From Candidatus Gastranaerophilales bacterium (GTDB lineage: Bacteria; Cyanobacteriota; Vampirovibrionia; Gastranaerophilales; Gastranaerophilaceae): a stretch of 64,000 nt of DNA. Where the stretch lies: positions 24,185 to 88,184 of the forward strand of contig CALURU010000010.1 of NCBI GenBank assembly GCA_944323255.1, written 5' to 3'. Below, one piece after another: positions 28,055 through 38,541 of the stretch; the stretch's first letter is position 1, and every line of letters starts with the position of its first letter. Below the pieces are notes generated by a model. The model was not told the origin of the DNA, did no database searches, and was given only the letters and a program-made list of their open reading frames with translations. Made by a program: the position numbers and the translations under genes.

Positions 28055-28360
28055 TTATATCTTAATGAGTAAGAATTTGCTGTCCTTTAATGCCAAAACC
28101 TTATGTTCTTTATCTTTTTTGAACATTAATATTTCACCCTTATCCACCTTAAATTTCTCTGCATCAAAATGAAGCTCCAATTCGCCATCTATAACATATA
28201 CAGCTGCATCTTCCAAAGAAGTATGTGTATCTATTATTTCTTCCTTCTTTAAGGCTATGGCGCTCAATGAACTGTTAGAATTCTCCATCAATACCTGTCT
28301 GTCAAATTTCTTGTCTTCCAAATCTACAAGATCTTTTGCCTTTAAAACATTATAATACAT
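28055..28360 (-). CDS. Small cupin-fold protein
   Basis: 101 residues from the ATG preceded by AAAGGAGAG. It is a single cupin barrel: IDTHTSLEDAAVYVIDGELEL in the first motif region, where the usual metal-binding His pair is partly replaced, then DKGEILMFKKDKEHKV. With H at THTS and H at KEH a metal site is possible. It could be a sensor or stress protein; small stand-alone cupins of this type have no fixed role. The flanking AsmA-like gene ends 84 bases upstream. Confidence 0.7.
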   Translation of the reverse strand: MYYNVLKAKDLVDLEDKKFDRQVLMENSNSSLSAIALKKEEIIDTHTSLEDAAVYVIDGELELHFDAEKFKVDKGEILMFKKDKEHKVLALKDSKFLLIKI

Positions 28361-28444
28361 CGTATACTCTCCTTTCTGCTTAAATAGTGTCCGGTAAAAA
28401 ATTATTTTCATTCCCCGGTTGGACCTATCGGCATCAGGAAACTA

Positions 28445-31400
28445 TCAGTTAACCCATCTGAAGCTAGTTACATAATCCTCGCCGTTTATATTTCCCTTAA
28501 TCTCTGCTATAAACTTGCGATACGCTTTACTTGAAAGCTCTATTCCCGGAATTTTATTAATTTGCTCCAAAATTTTTGAATCTTTTGACAAATCTACCCC
28601 AGGTATTGCGTTAAACAGCGTATTCAGCGACAAATTACCTATTGGACCAAACATTGTCGAAATTTTCTTTGACAATAGCCCGAATACTTCCATCTCTGCA
28701 TTTGAAGTTGAAAAGTTATACTTGCCGGTTATAAACAGACTCAAATCCTTGCCCCTGGTCTGAATCTCGATATTCTCCGCTTCACCGTCTTTTATATTAA
28801 TTTTTCCGCTTATATTTGAAAAATCACCCGTTTTTAGAGGAGTTATAATATCTATTACACTGTTTATTGAAATTCCGGTAATGCCGCCTTTAACGAGATT
28901 TCCAGCCTTGAGTAAATATTCAAGAGAACCCAGTTTCGGCATTCTACCGTCGGATACATTAAAATTAGACTTGCCATTCAGTGTTTTCATACAATTTTCA
29001 AAATCGATACCGTTACAAGACAAATCTATATCTCCGGTTAAATCACCATATAGCTGGTTATTCAAGTCAAACAAAGCTATAGATAGGTCATTTGCATTAA
29101 TTGCCTTCGCTTTCAATCTCAGGGAAGTATTATTGTTTGCCAAATTATAATTAAATTTGCCGTTTAAAATTCCGTCTGCAATACTAAAACTGAAATCATC
29201 TACATTTAAAACTTTTTTATCACTCATTGAAACATTTGCATTAAAATCACGAGCTACAAGATTTCTTAAATAAATACTGTCTGCGCTAAGTTTCATATTT
29301 TTTATTATAATCGATGACAAATCCGCCCCCTCAAAGGATTCAAAGGTCGGATAACTATCAACCTGCGAAAGTTTCAGTTTATTGATTATATAATTCAAAT
29401 CAAAAACTTTTGTGTATAAATCTGCCTGTTCTACATAATAAGGAACTGTAAGTTTATTTTTTAGTGTCGCCTGCACTGTTATATCATTCCCCATAATTTC
29501 ACCCTTAGATGACAAATCAATCGTCTTATCTCTAAATTTAAAGGTAATATTTTTCATTGTTGTATCTAAAAACGGAATATTTGTTTCAAATATATGGAAA
29601 TCTCCAATCAGTTTAGGATCTGATAATCTGCCGTTAAACTTCAAATCAGAAGTAAATTGCCCCTGTTTAATATTTGGTTTGCGGAAAATAATATTAAATA
29701 TTCTTGCATCAGTAGGATTCTGCGTCTTTATGTACAAGTCGTGGAATACGAGATCATCCTTATATACCTCAATTCCGCCTCTTGCCTTCAACATATTCAA
29801 TCTTGTAGTCCTATTAGAGAGCGAAGATATTATTTTGTCATATGAAAATTCTTTTATTTTCAATATATTCTGTTTGATAATTTTAGTATCAAGGTTAAGT
29901 ACAATGGCATTTTCCACATCTCCAACCGTTGCGCCAAGATGATAAATACTGGAATCTGGCGCCATATTTACATCTGCTTTTAAATCAAAATTATCTCTTA
30001 CCCCTTTTGCTCTAAGCGAGTATACAATATCACCTTTTATTTTTACCGGATAAATCTGATTCTTGTTTATATATTTATCAATAAATTCCTGCTGCGGTTT
30101 AGAATTCATATAGATATCAAAATTTTGTTTATCAAAAATATTGCTTACGACACCGTCCAGCAAAATAGGCATATTATCTGCAAGCAAATTCAATTTCACA
30201 AGTCTCAAATCGTTATTTCTCAGCATAAAACTGCCGTTCAAAATTTTTATAGGAAGATTCACAGGCTCGTAATCAAGCGTTACTCCGCCTAAATCCGCAT
30301 ACGCATTTACGTTGTTATTATGAATTTTGAGAGTTGTACTGATTTTTCCATTCTTAAATTTTATCCCTTTCAACTCTTTCGGCACGAAAGAATACTTATT
30401 TAAAATATTGAAGTTTGCAAGCTCAAAAGACTTAAGTTTTACAAGTCCGTTAACACGAGGTTTGGAAGAGACATTTGAAGCCTCTATATTAACGTCAAAA
30501 GTGCTGTTTGTATCAACTATACTGCCCCTTAAATCTGATATCTTCAAATTATTATTATTCAAATAAACAGTTCCGTTTGAAAGTTTAAGTTTATTTTGCG
30601 GAGCAGTTCCCAGAATCTTTGCCTGAAAATTAACCTTGTCATATTCTATTGTATTGGTTTTACCCTTATAATCCGCATTTACATCGACAAAAATATTTCC
30701 AAAGTCCGATTTTATTTCATCTGCAGCAGGCAGTATATCGTTGACATTAAGTCTTGGTATAGAAACAGACACCGCCGCATTATCGTTTTTAACCTCCGCC
30801 TTTGCATTTAATTTTGACCCGCCCAGTCCTGCATTAATATCAGCCGTTGCTCCGTCATTTTCAAACCCGATATTACCCTTTGCATTTGTTATCTCTACAC
30901 CCTGCATTCCGAAAGTTGTTCCGAAAAGCTCTATATTACCCTTAGAAAAAAGATTTTTATTAAACTGAATATCTGCAACATCAATTATTGAGCCAAAAAC
31001 TTTCATTGAAAGATTTACAGGTCCGCTGCATTTATCCAGCTTAGGAAGCATTTTTTTCACATCTTCTATCATTGTAGAAGTTTCAAGAGCATTGTACAAA
31101 TATCCGATATCAAGAGAATCCGATTTTACATCGAAATCGAATTTACCGAACAAATTACACTTTCCTCTAATTGATATAGGCTTGCCGTTTACCTTACCAG
31201 CCTTTGTTATAAATGTTGCATCCTGATCATTAAAACTCAGAACAGCTTGAGCATCTGTCAAAACCATATCTGGAATTTCATTAAAGAATGTTTTTACGTC
31301 ATTAAAATTTAACACACCCCAGACGTGCGGATCTTTTCTAGTTCCTTTTACGATAATATCAATATTTCCGTTACCTTTAACATCCATTATCGGAACCGGA

Positions 31401-32779
31401 CCTATTACAAAATTAAGAATTTCATGTATTGGAATAACTTTTTCTTCTGCCGTTTGCAAATCAACTTTTTTAGTACTCCAAACACGCATATCAGCATATT
31501 TTACATTATATAATTCAACTCCGCCTTTTACCCAGACTCTCTCCATTCCACCAGCCGGTACATTTACGTCATAGTTTACGTATTTGCCTGTAAATTCAAG
31601 CTTCACCGTAGCTCCGCCTGCATTTTTGATAGGCTTAATTAAAATACCGTTGTTTATGAACACATCACCTTTTATTTCCGGCTCATAAATATCACCCTTT
31701 ATTTCAAAATGCCCAATTGCATCACCGAAAAACTTATATTTCTTTAACTTATATACATTAAATTCTTCCACAACAACCGGAGGGAGAAGATTGACAATGT
31801 CCTCAACTCTTGATTTATTCAAACAAACACACAAGTTCATCGTTGTTAGGGATTTATCCATGTAATTCAAAACTTTTCCGCTTATTTGAGTATCTATATT
31901 TTTTGATTTTATGTTAATATTCTCAAAATCAATCAATTTACTTGTCATGTTAAATTTTGAATTTATATTCAATAGTTCTGGAAAAATGATTGATTTATCC
32001 GAATTTTTCATAATGATTGCACAATTTTTAAATGCAGCATTTAAGATCTGCTTATTTACCTTTATGTTTATTATTCCCTTTACGTCCGCTAAATCGTTCG
32101 GAAGATGCTGTCTTAAATAATCGCCCAAAGGTGCAATGTCAAAATTATCAAAATTAATATCTATTATACTGGATTTAACATCATTATCTGCCGGCAAATA
32201 GAGATTGATATTAGCTTGAGATACCGAATCCTTAATTTTTAATTTACTTTCAAGTTTGAACTGAAGCGCCCTTGCATTCCATTTATAATAAATATTTTTT
32301 GCAGAATACACAACCGGCTCTGAAACATTAGGCTGATGTATGTTAACTGCGACCTCACCTATATTAACCTCTTTGCATTTTATTTTAGCTTTTTTTAAAT
32401 TAGAAAAGAATTTCGCATCCAGCTCCAGCTTTTTATCTAAAATTGAATTAATTTCTATATCTGAAGCTTTGATTTTATTAATATGCAAATTCCCGGAAAG
32501 CAAAGGCAAAATTCTAAACGAAATCTCCGGATTAGTTATATATGTATAATCTTCGTTTATCTTAGATTTTATTCCGACTTTCTGCGCTCTGATTACAGCA
32601 ACGGGAAGCGGTGACAGGATTAATTTTGGATTCTCTACCCTCACGTCATAATCAGAATTTGCAGAAATATTTTCGCACACACCCGGCAGAGCTCCGGAAA
32701 ACATAAACGGCACCCCCACAATCCAAAATGCATAAAATATTAAAATTATAATTATATACTTATTAAAAATTTGTTTCAT
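28445..32779 (-). CDS. Very large AsmA/TamB-like envelope protein
   Basis: 1444 residues. One N-terminal membrane anchor (about 8-28) is followed by more than 1350 residues of beta-rich sequence built from repeated strands such as NIKVKGDI or GKVNGKPISIRGK. The end resembles the AsmA C-terminal domain (LNGKSNFNVSDGRMPKLGSL, then KAGNLVKGGITGISI, ISGKINIKDGEAENIEI). Such proteins span the periplasm of diderm bacteria and carry phospholipids along a hydrophobic groove to the outer membrane. Length fits the YhdP/TamB class. The lipid-transport role is inferred from fold and size. Confidence 0.75.
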   Translation of the reverse strand: MKQIFNKYIIIILIFYAFWIVGVPFMFSGALPGVCENISANSDYDVRVENPKLILSPLPVAVIRAQKVGIKSKINEDYTYITNPEISFRILPLLSGNLHINKIKASDIEINSILDKKLELDAKFFSNLKKAKIKCKEVNIGEVAVNIHQPNVSEPVVYSAKNIYYKWNARALQFKLESKLKIKDSVSQANINLYLPADNDVKSSIIDINFDNFDIAPLGDYLRQHLPNDLADVKGIINIKVNKQILNAAFKNCAIIMKNSDKSIIFPELLNINSKFNMTSKLIDFENINIKSKNIDTQISGKVLNYMDKSLTTMNLCVCLNKSRVEDIVNLLPPVVVEEFNVYKLKKYKFFGDAIGHFEIKGDIYEPEIKGDVFINNGILIKPIKNAGGATVKLEFTGKYVNYDVNVPAGGMERVWVKGGVELYNVKYADMRVWSTKKVDLQTAEEKVIPIHEILNFVIGPVPIMDVKGNGNIDIIVKGTRKDPHVWGVLNFNDVKTFFNEIPDMVLTDAQAVLSFNDQDATFITKAGKVNGKPISIRGKCNLFGKFDFDVKSDSLDIGYLYNALETSTMIEDVKKMLPKLDKCSGPVNLSMKVFGSIIDVADIQFNKNLFSKGNIELFGTTFGMQGVEITNAKGNIGFENDGATADINAGLGGSKLNAKAEVKNDNAAVSVSIPRLNVNDILPAADEIKSDFGNIFVDVNADYKGKTNTIEYDKVNFQAKILGTAPQNKLKLSNGTVYLNNNNLKISDLRGSIVDTNSTFDVNIEASNVSSKPRVNGLVKLKSFELANFNILNKYSFVPKELKGIKFKNGKISTTLKIHNNNVNAYADLGGVTLDYEPVNLPIKILNGSFMLRNNDLRLVKLNLLADNMPILLDGVVSNIFDKQNFDIYMNSKPQQEFIDKYINKNQIYPVKIKGDIVYSLRAKGVRDNFDLKADVNMAPDSSIYHLGATVGDVENAIVLNLDTKIIKQNILKIKEFSYDKIISSLSNRTTRLNMLKARGGIEVYKDDLVFHDLYIKTQNPTDARIFNIIFRKPNIKQGQFTSDLKFNGRLSDPKLIGDFHIFETNIPFLDTTMKNITFKFRDKTIDLSSKGEIMGNDITVQATLKNKLTVPYYVEQADLYTKVFDLNYIINKLKLSQVDSYPTFESFEGADLSSIIIKNMKLSADSIYLRNLVARDFNANVSMSDKKVLNVDDFSFSIADGILNGKFNYNLANNNTSLRLKAKAINANDLSIALFDLNNQLYGDLTGDIDLSCNGIDFENCMKTLNGKSNFNVSDGRMPKLGSLEYLLKAGNLVKGGITGISINSVIDIITPLKTGDFSNISGKINIKDGEAENIEIQTRGKDLSLFITGKYNFSTSNAEMEVFGLLSKKISTMFGPIGNLSLNTLFNAIPGVDLSKDSKILEQINKIPGIELSSKAYRKFIAEIKGNINGEDYVTSFRWVN

Positions 32780-32838
32780 TATGATAACACCAATAATACC
32801 ATGAATTGTTATTCATTAGTATACCCCGTACGTAGTAC

Positions 32839-32867
32839 TTGGCGGTTTCATGTTGTTATGGTATAAT
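32839..32867 (+). promoter_or_regulatory. Promoter of 32874-34049, apparently leaderless
   Basis: TTGGCG (32839-32844), spacer 17, TATAAT (32862-32867). The GTG start codon lies at the expected +1, six bases after the -10. Confidence 0.65.
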
Positions 32868-32873
32868 TTTATC

Positions 32874-34049
32874 GTGAGAGATTTATTAAAAATATTAGCA
32901 GCTGGGATAGTTATATTTTTATCACCGTACGTTATGGCTGAACAACAGTACAAAGTGGTAGTCATACCTGATAATATTGTGACTGAAAATGCTGCATTAG
33001 ATTCATATATTTACAATGCTACCGCCGAGTTTTTTGCAAATGAAGTTGTTAATATTTTAAACAAAACCGACTACATAAAAGCACCTACAGTGAGTGAAGA
33101 AAGAGCCCTTTTAAAAAGCAGCCCATATCTTTACAATCCTGCAAAAGCGCTGACTAACAAATTCCGTACCTCATATAACATTGACTATGTTCAACTAAAA
33201 AAGATTACAAATAAGTCCCAAGCCAGATATGCTCTTTTGATTACCTCATACCTGGATTCAGAAAACTATATTTTAAGAAGGACATTCTGGGATTTTCTAA
33301 ATATACCGGGAGCAACCGTTGTAGATCCGGCTTACAAAATTTGTACTTATGCAGCTCTTGTAGATTTACAAAATAACTCTATTCTATGGTCAAATACCTT
33401 TTACAAGACAATCAGTGTAGTTGAAAACAGAATAATTACACGTGGACCATCACCGCAGACCGAACAACTGCAAAAAATAAGAGATTATTCAAGAATGCTC
33501 TGCCCTGAAATTGCCCAAAATGTACAGCAGAATATTCTTCCACCGGAAGTTTATTCAAAAGAATCCAATCAAATTTATTATGATATGGCTAATTTTGATA
33601 ATGTGTTTACAAAAAAATACAGAAGATGGCATAAAGAAGGCGGCAAAGATTATAACGCCGCTAAGGATAAGGTCAATGAAACAATAGACGGAACAAAGGA
33701 AAAATATAATCAGTACAAGGAAGAGCGCAAACAAAAAGCTGCTGAAAAAGCAAAAGAAAAAGAGCTTCAAAAACAAACAGAGCAGCTTGAAGTAAAAGCC
33801 GAACCTATTCTGGACAAACAGCCGGATACGGGAAGTCCAAATGCGGTTATCAAAGAAAATTCAGTAGAAAATGCTGTACAGCCTCAAACAGAGAAAAACA
33901 TTTTCAATATTAATTATAAAAAACAGGAAAATTATGAGCTGGAAGACCAGAGTCTTTATACTCCTATAGATATAAAAAGATCGAAAAAGAACAATTTGTA
34001 CGGCGAATTTGACAGTTCAAGACCGCCGTTAAGAGATTACAACTACTAG
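32874..34049 (+). CDS. Secreted protein with charged coiled-coil tail, unknown function
   Basis: 391 residues from GTG 32874; an ATG 24 bases earlier overlaps the -10 box. The signal peptide (RDLLKILAAGIVIFLSPYVMA, cut before EQQ) leads to a domain of about 210 residues with YKVVVIPDN, then ARYALLITSYLDSENYI and IPGATVVDPAYKI, reminiscent of periplasmic proteins that fold like the N-terminal part of CsgG/LpoB, but this is weak. From about 250 on it is a Lys/Glu-rich helix and a disordered tail with PPLRDYNY at the end. It is convergent with uvrB, three bases apart. Confidence 0.55.
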   Translation: MRDLLKILAAGIVIFLSPYVMAEQQYKVVVIPDNIVTENAALDSYIYNATAEFFANEVVNILNKTDYIKAPTVSEERALLKSSPYLYNPAKALTNKFRTSYNIDYVQLKKITNKSQARYALLITSYLDSENYILRRTFWDFLNIPGATVVDPAYKICTYAALVDLQNNSILWSNTFYKTISVVENRIITRGPSPQTEQLQKIRDYSRMLCPEIAQNVQQNILPPEVYSKESNQIYYDMANFDNVFTKKYRRWHKEGGKDYNAAKDKVNETIDGTKEKYNQYKEERKQKAAEKAKEKELQKQTEQLEVKAEPILDKQPDTGSPNAVIKENSVENAVQPQTEKNIFNINYKKQENYELEDQSLYTPIDIKRSKKNNLYGEFDSSRPPLRDYNY

Positions 34050-34051
34050 TT

Positions 34052-36034
34052 TTATACCATTTCTCTCAACTTTTTAAGCTGGTCTCTTATTTCTGCAGCA
34101 CGTTCAAAATCGAGAATTTTAGCAGCTTTGTGCATATCTTTTTCCAGTTTGGTAATAAGTTTCGGCAAATCTTTCTTTTCTATACCCAAATCTACCATTT
34201 CTTCGGCAACAATATCTTCCAGATCTCTGTAGCTTGCGACAAGTGAAAGCAGGTTGTTTTCAATAGGTTTCTTAATTGTCTGCGGAATAATACCATATTT
34301 TTTGTTATGAGCAAGCTGAATTTCACGCCTTCTGTTTGTCTCATCAATTGCTCTCTGCATAGAGTCCGTAATTTTATCCGCATACATAATAACTTCCCCG
34401 CAGGCATTACGGGCTGCACGCCCTATTGTCTGGATTAAACTTGTATCCGACCTCAAAAATCCTTCTTTATCTGCATCCATAATAGCAACAAGAGAGACTT
34501 CCGGAATATCAAGCCCTTCTCTTAAAAGGTTTACACCAATCAGAACATCAAATTCCCCGAGCCTTAAATCTCTCAAAATTTCAACACGCTCAATTGATTT
34601 AATTCCGCTATGCAAGTATCGCACTCGAATACCTTCCTGAAGGAAAAAGTCACACAAATCCTCTGCCATTTTTTTTGTAAGAGTGGTTATAAGAACACGT
34701 TCTTCTTTCTTTGCTCTTTTTTCAATTTCCGCCTTCAAATCCGGAATCTGGGATTCAATAGGTCTTACGCTTATTTTCGGGTCAACAAGTCCTGTAGGGC
34801 GGATAATTTGTTCTACCAGCTGCTGGGAAGTTTTTCTTTCAAACTCACCCGGAGTTGCTGAAATATAAATTTTTTGCCCGACTTTTGCAAAAAACTCTTC
34901 GCTTTTTAGCGGTCTGTTGTCTTTTGCACAAGGAAGCCTGAAACCAAATTCTACAAGCGTATTTTTCCTTGAAGCATCGCCATGATACATACCGTTCAAC
35001 TGCGGAATTGTAACGTGAGATTCATCAATTACAGTCAAAAAATCTCCTCTGAAATAATCCAAAAGCGTTGCAGGCGCAGAACCTACAGGACGGCGCTCAA
35101 TTATTCTTGAATAATTCTCAATTCCCGAACAATATCCCATTTCTTTTATCATCTCAATATCGTATTTTACTCTCTGCTGAAGCCTTTGTGATTCTAGAAT
35201 TTTATTCTGACTCTCCAATTCTGCAACCCTGTTTTTGAGCTCCGTTCTTATCATTGAAATTGTTTCATCTTCGTTTTCATCATATGCAATGTAATGAACC
35301 GCAGGATAAATAATTACACTCTCCGGCACTTCAAGAATCTCACCGGTTAAATTATCAATCCTTACAATTTTTTCAACCTCGTCACCAAAGAAATAAATCC
35401 TTGTAATAATTTTTTCATACGCAGGCATAATTTCTAAAATATCGCCTCTTGCCCGAAAAGTCGATCGTTCAAGAACAAGGTCATTTCTTGTATATTGAGT
35501 CATGACAAGATGTTTGATTAAATCAGCTCTGTCCAGAGTATCCCCGACACTTACTTTCATAGTTCCTTTAAAATAACTCTCAGGCAACCCCAAACCGTAA
35601 ATACAGCTTACAGAAGCTACAATAATTACATCATTTCTTTCGTACAGGCTTCTGGTCGTATTGTGCCTTAAACGGTCAATTTCTTCATTAATGCTTGCAG
35701 ATTTTTCTATATATGTGTCAGTTCTCGGAATATAAGCTTCCGGCTGGTAATAGTCATAATAACTTATAAAATACTCTACTGCATTATTTGGAAAAAGCTC
35801 TTTAAACTCATTATAAAGTTGCGCAGCAAGAGTTTTGTTATGAGCAATGATAAGTGTAGGCTTCTGAATCTGCTCTATAACATTTGCGATAGTAAAAGTT
35901 TTGCCTGAACCTGTAATACCCAGAAGTGTCTGCGTATCATCCCCGGCTTTTATACCTTCTACCAGTTCCTGTATAGCTTTTGGCTGATCTCCCGCAGGCT
36001 TATATTTCGAGACTAGTTCAAATTTTCTTTCCAT
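34052..36034 (-). CDS. uvrB: Excinuclease ABC subunit B
   Basis: 660 residues from the ATG giving [18 protein letters not shown]. Walker A is [11 protein letters not shown], the DNA-damage hairpin is in [12 protein letters not shown], and helicase motifs V-VI are [15 protein letters not shown] and TIGRAARN. The UVR domain that binds UvrC ends the protein ([17 protein letters not shown]). It loads onto lesions in nucleotide excision repair. An ATG 15 bases earlier would lie beside the -10 box; the promoter geometry favours 36034 as the first transcribed codon. Confidence 0.96.
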   Translation of the reverse strand: MERKFELVSKYKPAGDQPKAIQELVEGIKAGDDTQTLLGITGSGKTFTIANVIEQIQKPTLIIAHNKTLAAQLYNEFKELFPNNAVEYFISYYDYYQPEAYIPRTDTYIEKSASINEEIDRLRHNTTRSLYERNDVIIVASVSCIYGLGLPESYFKGTMKVSVGDTLDRADLIKHLVMTQYTRNDLVLERSTFRARGDILEIMPAYEKIITRIYFFGDEVEKIVRIDNLTGEILEVPESVIIYPAVHYIAYDENEDETISMIRTELKNRVAELESQNKILESQRLQQRVKYDIEMIKEMGYCSGIENYSRIIERRPVGSAPATLLDYFRGDFLTVIDESHVTIPQLNGMYHGDASRKNTLVEFGFRLPCAKDNRPLKSEEFFAKVGQKIYISATPGEFERKTSQQLVEQIIRPTGLVDPKISVRPIESQIPDLKAEIEKRAKKEERVLITTLTKKMAEDLCDFFLQEGIRVRYLHSGIKSIERVEILRDLRLGEFDVLIGVNLLREGLDIPEVSLVAIMDADKEGFLRSDTSLIQTIGRAARNACGEVIMYADKITDSMQRAIDETNRRREIQLAHNKKYGIIPQTIKKPIENNLLSLVASYRDLEDIVAEEMVDLGIEKKDLPKLITKLEKDMHKAAKILDFERAAEIRDQLKKLREMV

Positions 36035-36040
36035 ACCATG

Positions 36041-36068
36041 ATTATACACTCTAAGTATATCTGGTCAA
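36041..36068 (-). promoter_or_regulatory. uvrB promoter, apparently leaderless
   Basis: On the minus strand TTGACC (36068-36063), a 16-base spacer and TATAAT (36046-36041). The uvrB ATG begins six bases after the -10 and there is no Shine-Dalgarno sequence. Confidence 0.65.
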
Positions 36069-36088
36069 TTTTCTTGTATTAAAATAGT

Positions 36089-36115
36089 AGCGCCGGCTTT
36101 AAAAAGCCGGCGCTT
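36089..36115 (-). terminator. Terminator after the phosphohexomutase gene
   Basis: AGCGCCGGCTTT pairs with AAAGCCGGCGCT around a short A-rich loop; on the minus strand TATTTTAAT follows. It separates the mutase from the uvrB promoter. Confidence 0.8.
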
Positions 36116-36121
36116 AAAACA

Positions 36122-37603
36122 TTAAGCTGTCACTTTCGCAGACAAATCTTTTATTATTTCCAGAAGTTTGTTAACCATCAAATCTTCATATTTTTGCGCA
36201 TTCTCTTTACTGTCAGCCTCGAAACGCAGTGTAAACACCGGTTCAGTATTACTTTGTCTGATTAGAGCAAAACCTTTATCAAACACAATTCTCATACCGT
36301 CAATTGTGATAATATCCTTAATCGTTGTTCCGAAGAAATCAGGATTTTCCGCAATAAGCTTTTGGAACTCTTCAAGAACCGGAGCTTTGAAAGAATTCGG
36401 GCAGGCAAGGCGGACTTCGCTTGAAGAATACATCGACTTAAACGGCTCAAGCAAGTCCGTTATTTTGAAATTCGGATTTTGTTTTTTCTTGTTTGCAACA
36501 ATTTCAATAATTCTGCAGCCTGCATAAATTGCGTCATCAAAACCGAAATAGCGGTCTTTAAAGAAGGTATGCCCGCTCATTTCTCCGGCAAGAACAGCAC
36601 CTGTCTCTTTCATCTTGGATTTAATATAACCGTGACCGGTTTTGCACATTACTGCAACTCCGCCGGTCGCATTTATTGTATCATAAAGAACCTGAGAGCA
36701 TTTAACTTCCGAAACTATAACCGGTTTTATTCCTTTTTCATTGTATTCCTTGATTACATCCTCTGCGTATATTAAAAGCAGCTTGTCACCGGTCATTGAA
36801 TTGCCGTCAGAATCTATAACGCCGATTCTGTCGCTGTCGCCGTCAAATGCTATACCTAAATCCGCTTTATTTGCAACTACAGCTTTTTTAATATCTACTA
36901 ATGTTTTCTCATCACTCGGGTTTGGATGGTGATGCGGAAATCTCCCGTCAGGCATAGAATAAAGTTCTACGACTTCGCACCCGAGCGCTCTGTACAATCT
37001 TGGAGCAACGACTCCACCCGTTGCATTTGCACTGTCTACAACAACTTTTATACCTTCACCGATTCTGCCGAAACGTTTCTGCATATCTTCTATATAATCA
37101 GGTATCAGGTCATACTCATTCAGGATTCCAAACGGAACAGGCGGAATACTTAGTTTAAATTCTTCCATCGTCAAATCTCTCACGACCTTGATTTGTTCTT
37201 CATTTAGTGACTGTTTTGCATAAGTCATTTTCAAACCGTTGTACTGGCTCGGATTATGACTTGCAGTAATAATTGCGGCACCGGTTACAGGCTTGTATTT
37301 GGTAATATATGGCGGAAGCCCTGCCACTTCCGAATAATACCCCAGAGGTGTCGGAGCAAGCCCCATATCTACAACATTAGCACCACAGGAACGAATACCT
37401 TCTATTAAGGACTTGGAAAGAGATGGCGAATGCAGTCTTGCATCACGGCAAACGCTTATCCAAATATCAGAAGGCAGCTGCTTTGTCTCTTTTACGAGAA
37501 ACTGAACAAAGCCTCTTCCTGTATAATAAAACAGTTCTTCCGTTATATCGTCACCGTAAATTCCTCTTATATCATTTTTTCCAAAAGCCGATTCTTTAAG
37601 CAT
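36122..37603 (-). CDS. manB: Phosphomannomutase/phosphoglucomutase
   Basis: 493 residues, alpha-D-phosphohexomutase family. The phosphoserine loop is TASHNPSQYNGLKM, the metal loop DGDSDRIGVID, the sugar loop GEMSGHTFF and the phosphate-binding loop RQSNTEPVFTLRFEA; all four domains are complete. It interconverts hexose-1- and hexose-6-phosphates for glycan precursors. Mannose versus glucose preference cannot be told by eye. GGAGGGG precedes the ATG. Confidence 0.9.
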   Translation of the reverse strand: MLKESAFGKNDIRGIYGDDITEELFYYTGRGFVQFLVKETKQLPSDIWISVCRDARLHSPSLSKSLIEGIRSCGANVVDMGLAPTPLGYYSEVAGLPPYITKYKPVTGAAIITASHNPSQYNGLKMTYAKQSLNEEQIKVVRDLTMEEFKLSIPPVPFGILNEYDLIPDYIEDMQKRFGRIGEGIKVVVDSANATGGVVAPRLYRALGCEVVELYSMPDGRFPHHHPNPSDEKTLVDIKKAVVANKADLGIAFDGDSDRIGVIDSDGNSMTGDKLLLIYAEDVIKEYNEKGIKPVIVSEVKCSQVLYDTINATGGVAVMCKTGHGYIKSKMKETGAVLAGEMSGHTFFKDRYFGFDDAIYAGCRIIEIVANKKKQNPNFKITDLLEPFKSMYSSSEVRLACPNSFKAPVLEEFQKLIAENPDFFGTTIKDIITIDGMRIVFDKGFALIRQSNTEPVFTLRFEADSKENAQKYEDLMVNKLLEIIKDLSAKVTA

Positions 37604-37622
37604 AACCCCTCCAGATTTTTAC

Positions 37623-37652
37623 TTGCATACGCAAATCATTTACCCCTATAAT
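37623..37652 (+). promoter_or_regulatory. Promoter of the sugar permease gene, apparently leaderless
   Basis: TTGCAT (37623-37628), spacer 18, TATAAT (37647-37652), then six bases to the ATG at 37659. No Shine-Dalgarno sequence is visible. Confidence 0.6.
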
Positions 37653-37658
37653 AGTAGC

Positions 37659-38525
37659 ATGAAAAATTCTAAAAGTCCTGAAATAAACAATAATTCTTCC
37701 GGCTTACTTTTTGTTTTACCGGCATTAACGGGAACTTTTATTTTTATAATTATTCCGATATTCTGCTCTTTTCTATTAAGCTTTACACACTGGGACTTGT
37801 TGAATGAGATTACATTTGCAGGACTTGATAATTACAAAAGTGTACTTTCAGAGCCGGAATTTTTGCAGATTCTTGCAAACACTTTTGTGTACGCAATTAC
37901 AACAACTCTCTTTGCGGTAATAATCCCGCTTTTGATAGCCTCTGCGCTTAATACAAAAATCAGAGGAAGTGAGGTTTATAAAACAATTTATTTCCTTCCG
38001 TTCATAACCCCTGCCGTAGTAATCGCTATTGTCTGGTCGTGGATTTTTGACCCAAATATCGGTTTAGTTAACACTCTTTTTAAAACACACTTAACCTGGC
38101 TTTTTGACACACACCTTGCCATGCCGGTCTTGATTTTTGTATCGGTCTGGAAACTTATCGGATACAATGTAGTCTTGTTCCTGACAGGATTTTCCACAAT
38201 AAATCAAAATGTATATGAAGCCGCAAAAATTGACGGAGCCGGAGTAAATGAAATTTTTTGGAACATAACAATTCCACTATTAAAGCCGACTATTTATTTT
38301 GTAACTCTTGTAACCGCAATTTCTTCATTCCAGATATTCGACTTAATCTATGTTATGACCTCCGGAGGTCCGAATAATTCTACAAATGTTATAGTTTATT
38401 CTATCTACAAATACGCATTTGAATACTTTGATATTGGGAAATCCTGCGCACTTGCTTACATATTATTTGTAATTATATTCATTCTTGCAGCCCTGCAGAG
38501 GTTAGGCATAAGAAGTAAAGGGTAA
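37659..38525 (+). CDS. Sugar ABC transporter permease (MalF/UgpA type), orphan
   Basis: 288 residues with six hydrophobic segments. The EAA loop that docks on the ATPase is YEAAKIDGAGVNEIFWNITI followed by PLLKPT. The sequence is closest in style to the first permease of carbohydrate-uptake transporters (LPALTGTFIFIIIPIFCSF, DLIYVMTSGGPNNST). No partner permease, binding protein or ATPase is adjacent, so those must be elsewhere. It is divergent from the phosphohexomutase gene and convergent with the HNH-like gene. Confidence 0.88.
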   Translation: MKNSKSPEINNNSSGLLFVLPALTGTFIFIIIPIFCSFLLSFTHWDLLNEITFAGLDNYKSVLSEPEFLQILANTFVYAITTTLFAVIIPLLIASALNTKIRGSEVYKTIYFLPFITPAVVIAIVWSWIFDPNIGLVNTLFKTHLTWLFDTHLAMPVLIFVSVWKLIGYNVVLFLTGFSTINQNVYEAAKIDGAGVNEIFWNITIPLLKPTIYFVTLVTAISSFQIFDLIYVMTSGGPNNSTNVIVYSIYKYAFEYFDIGKSCALAYILFVIIFILAALQRLGIRSKG

Positions 38526-38541
38526 AGATGTAAGGTCCGCC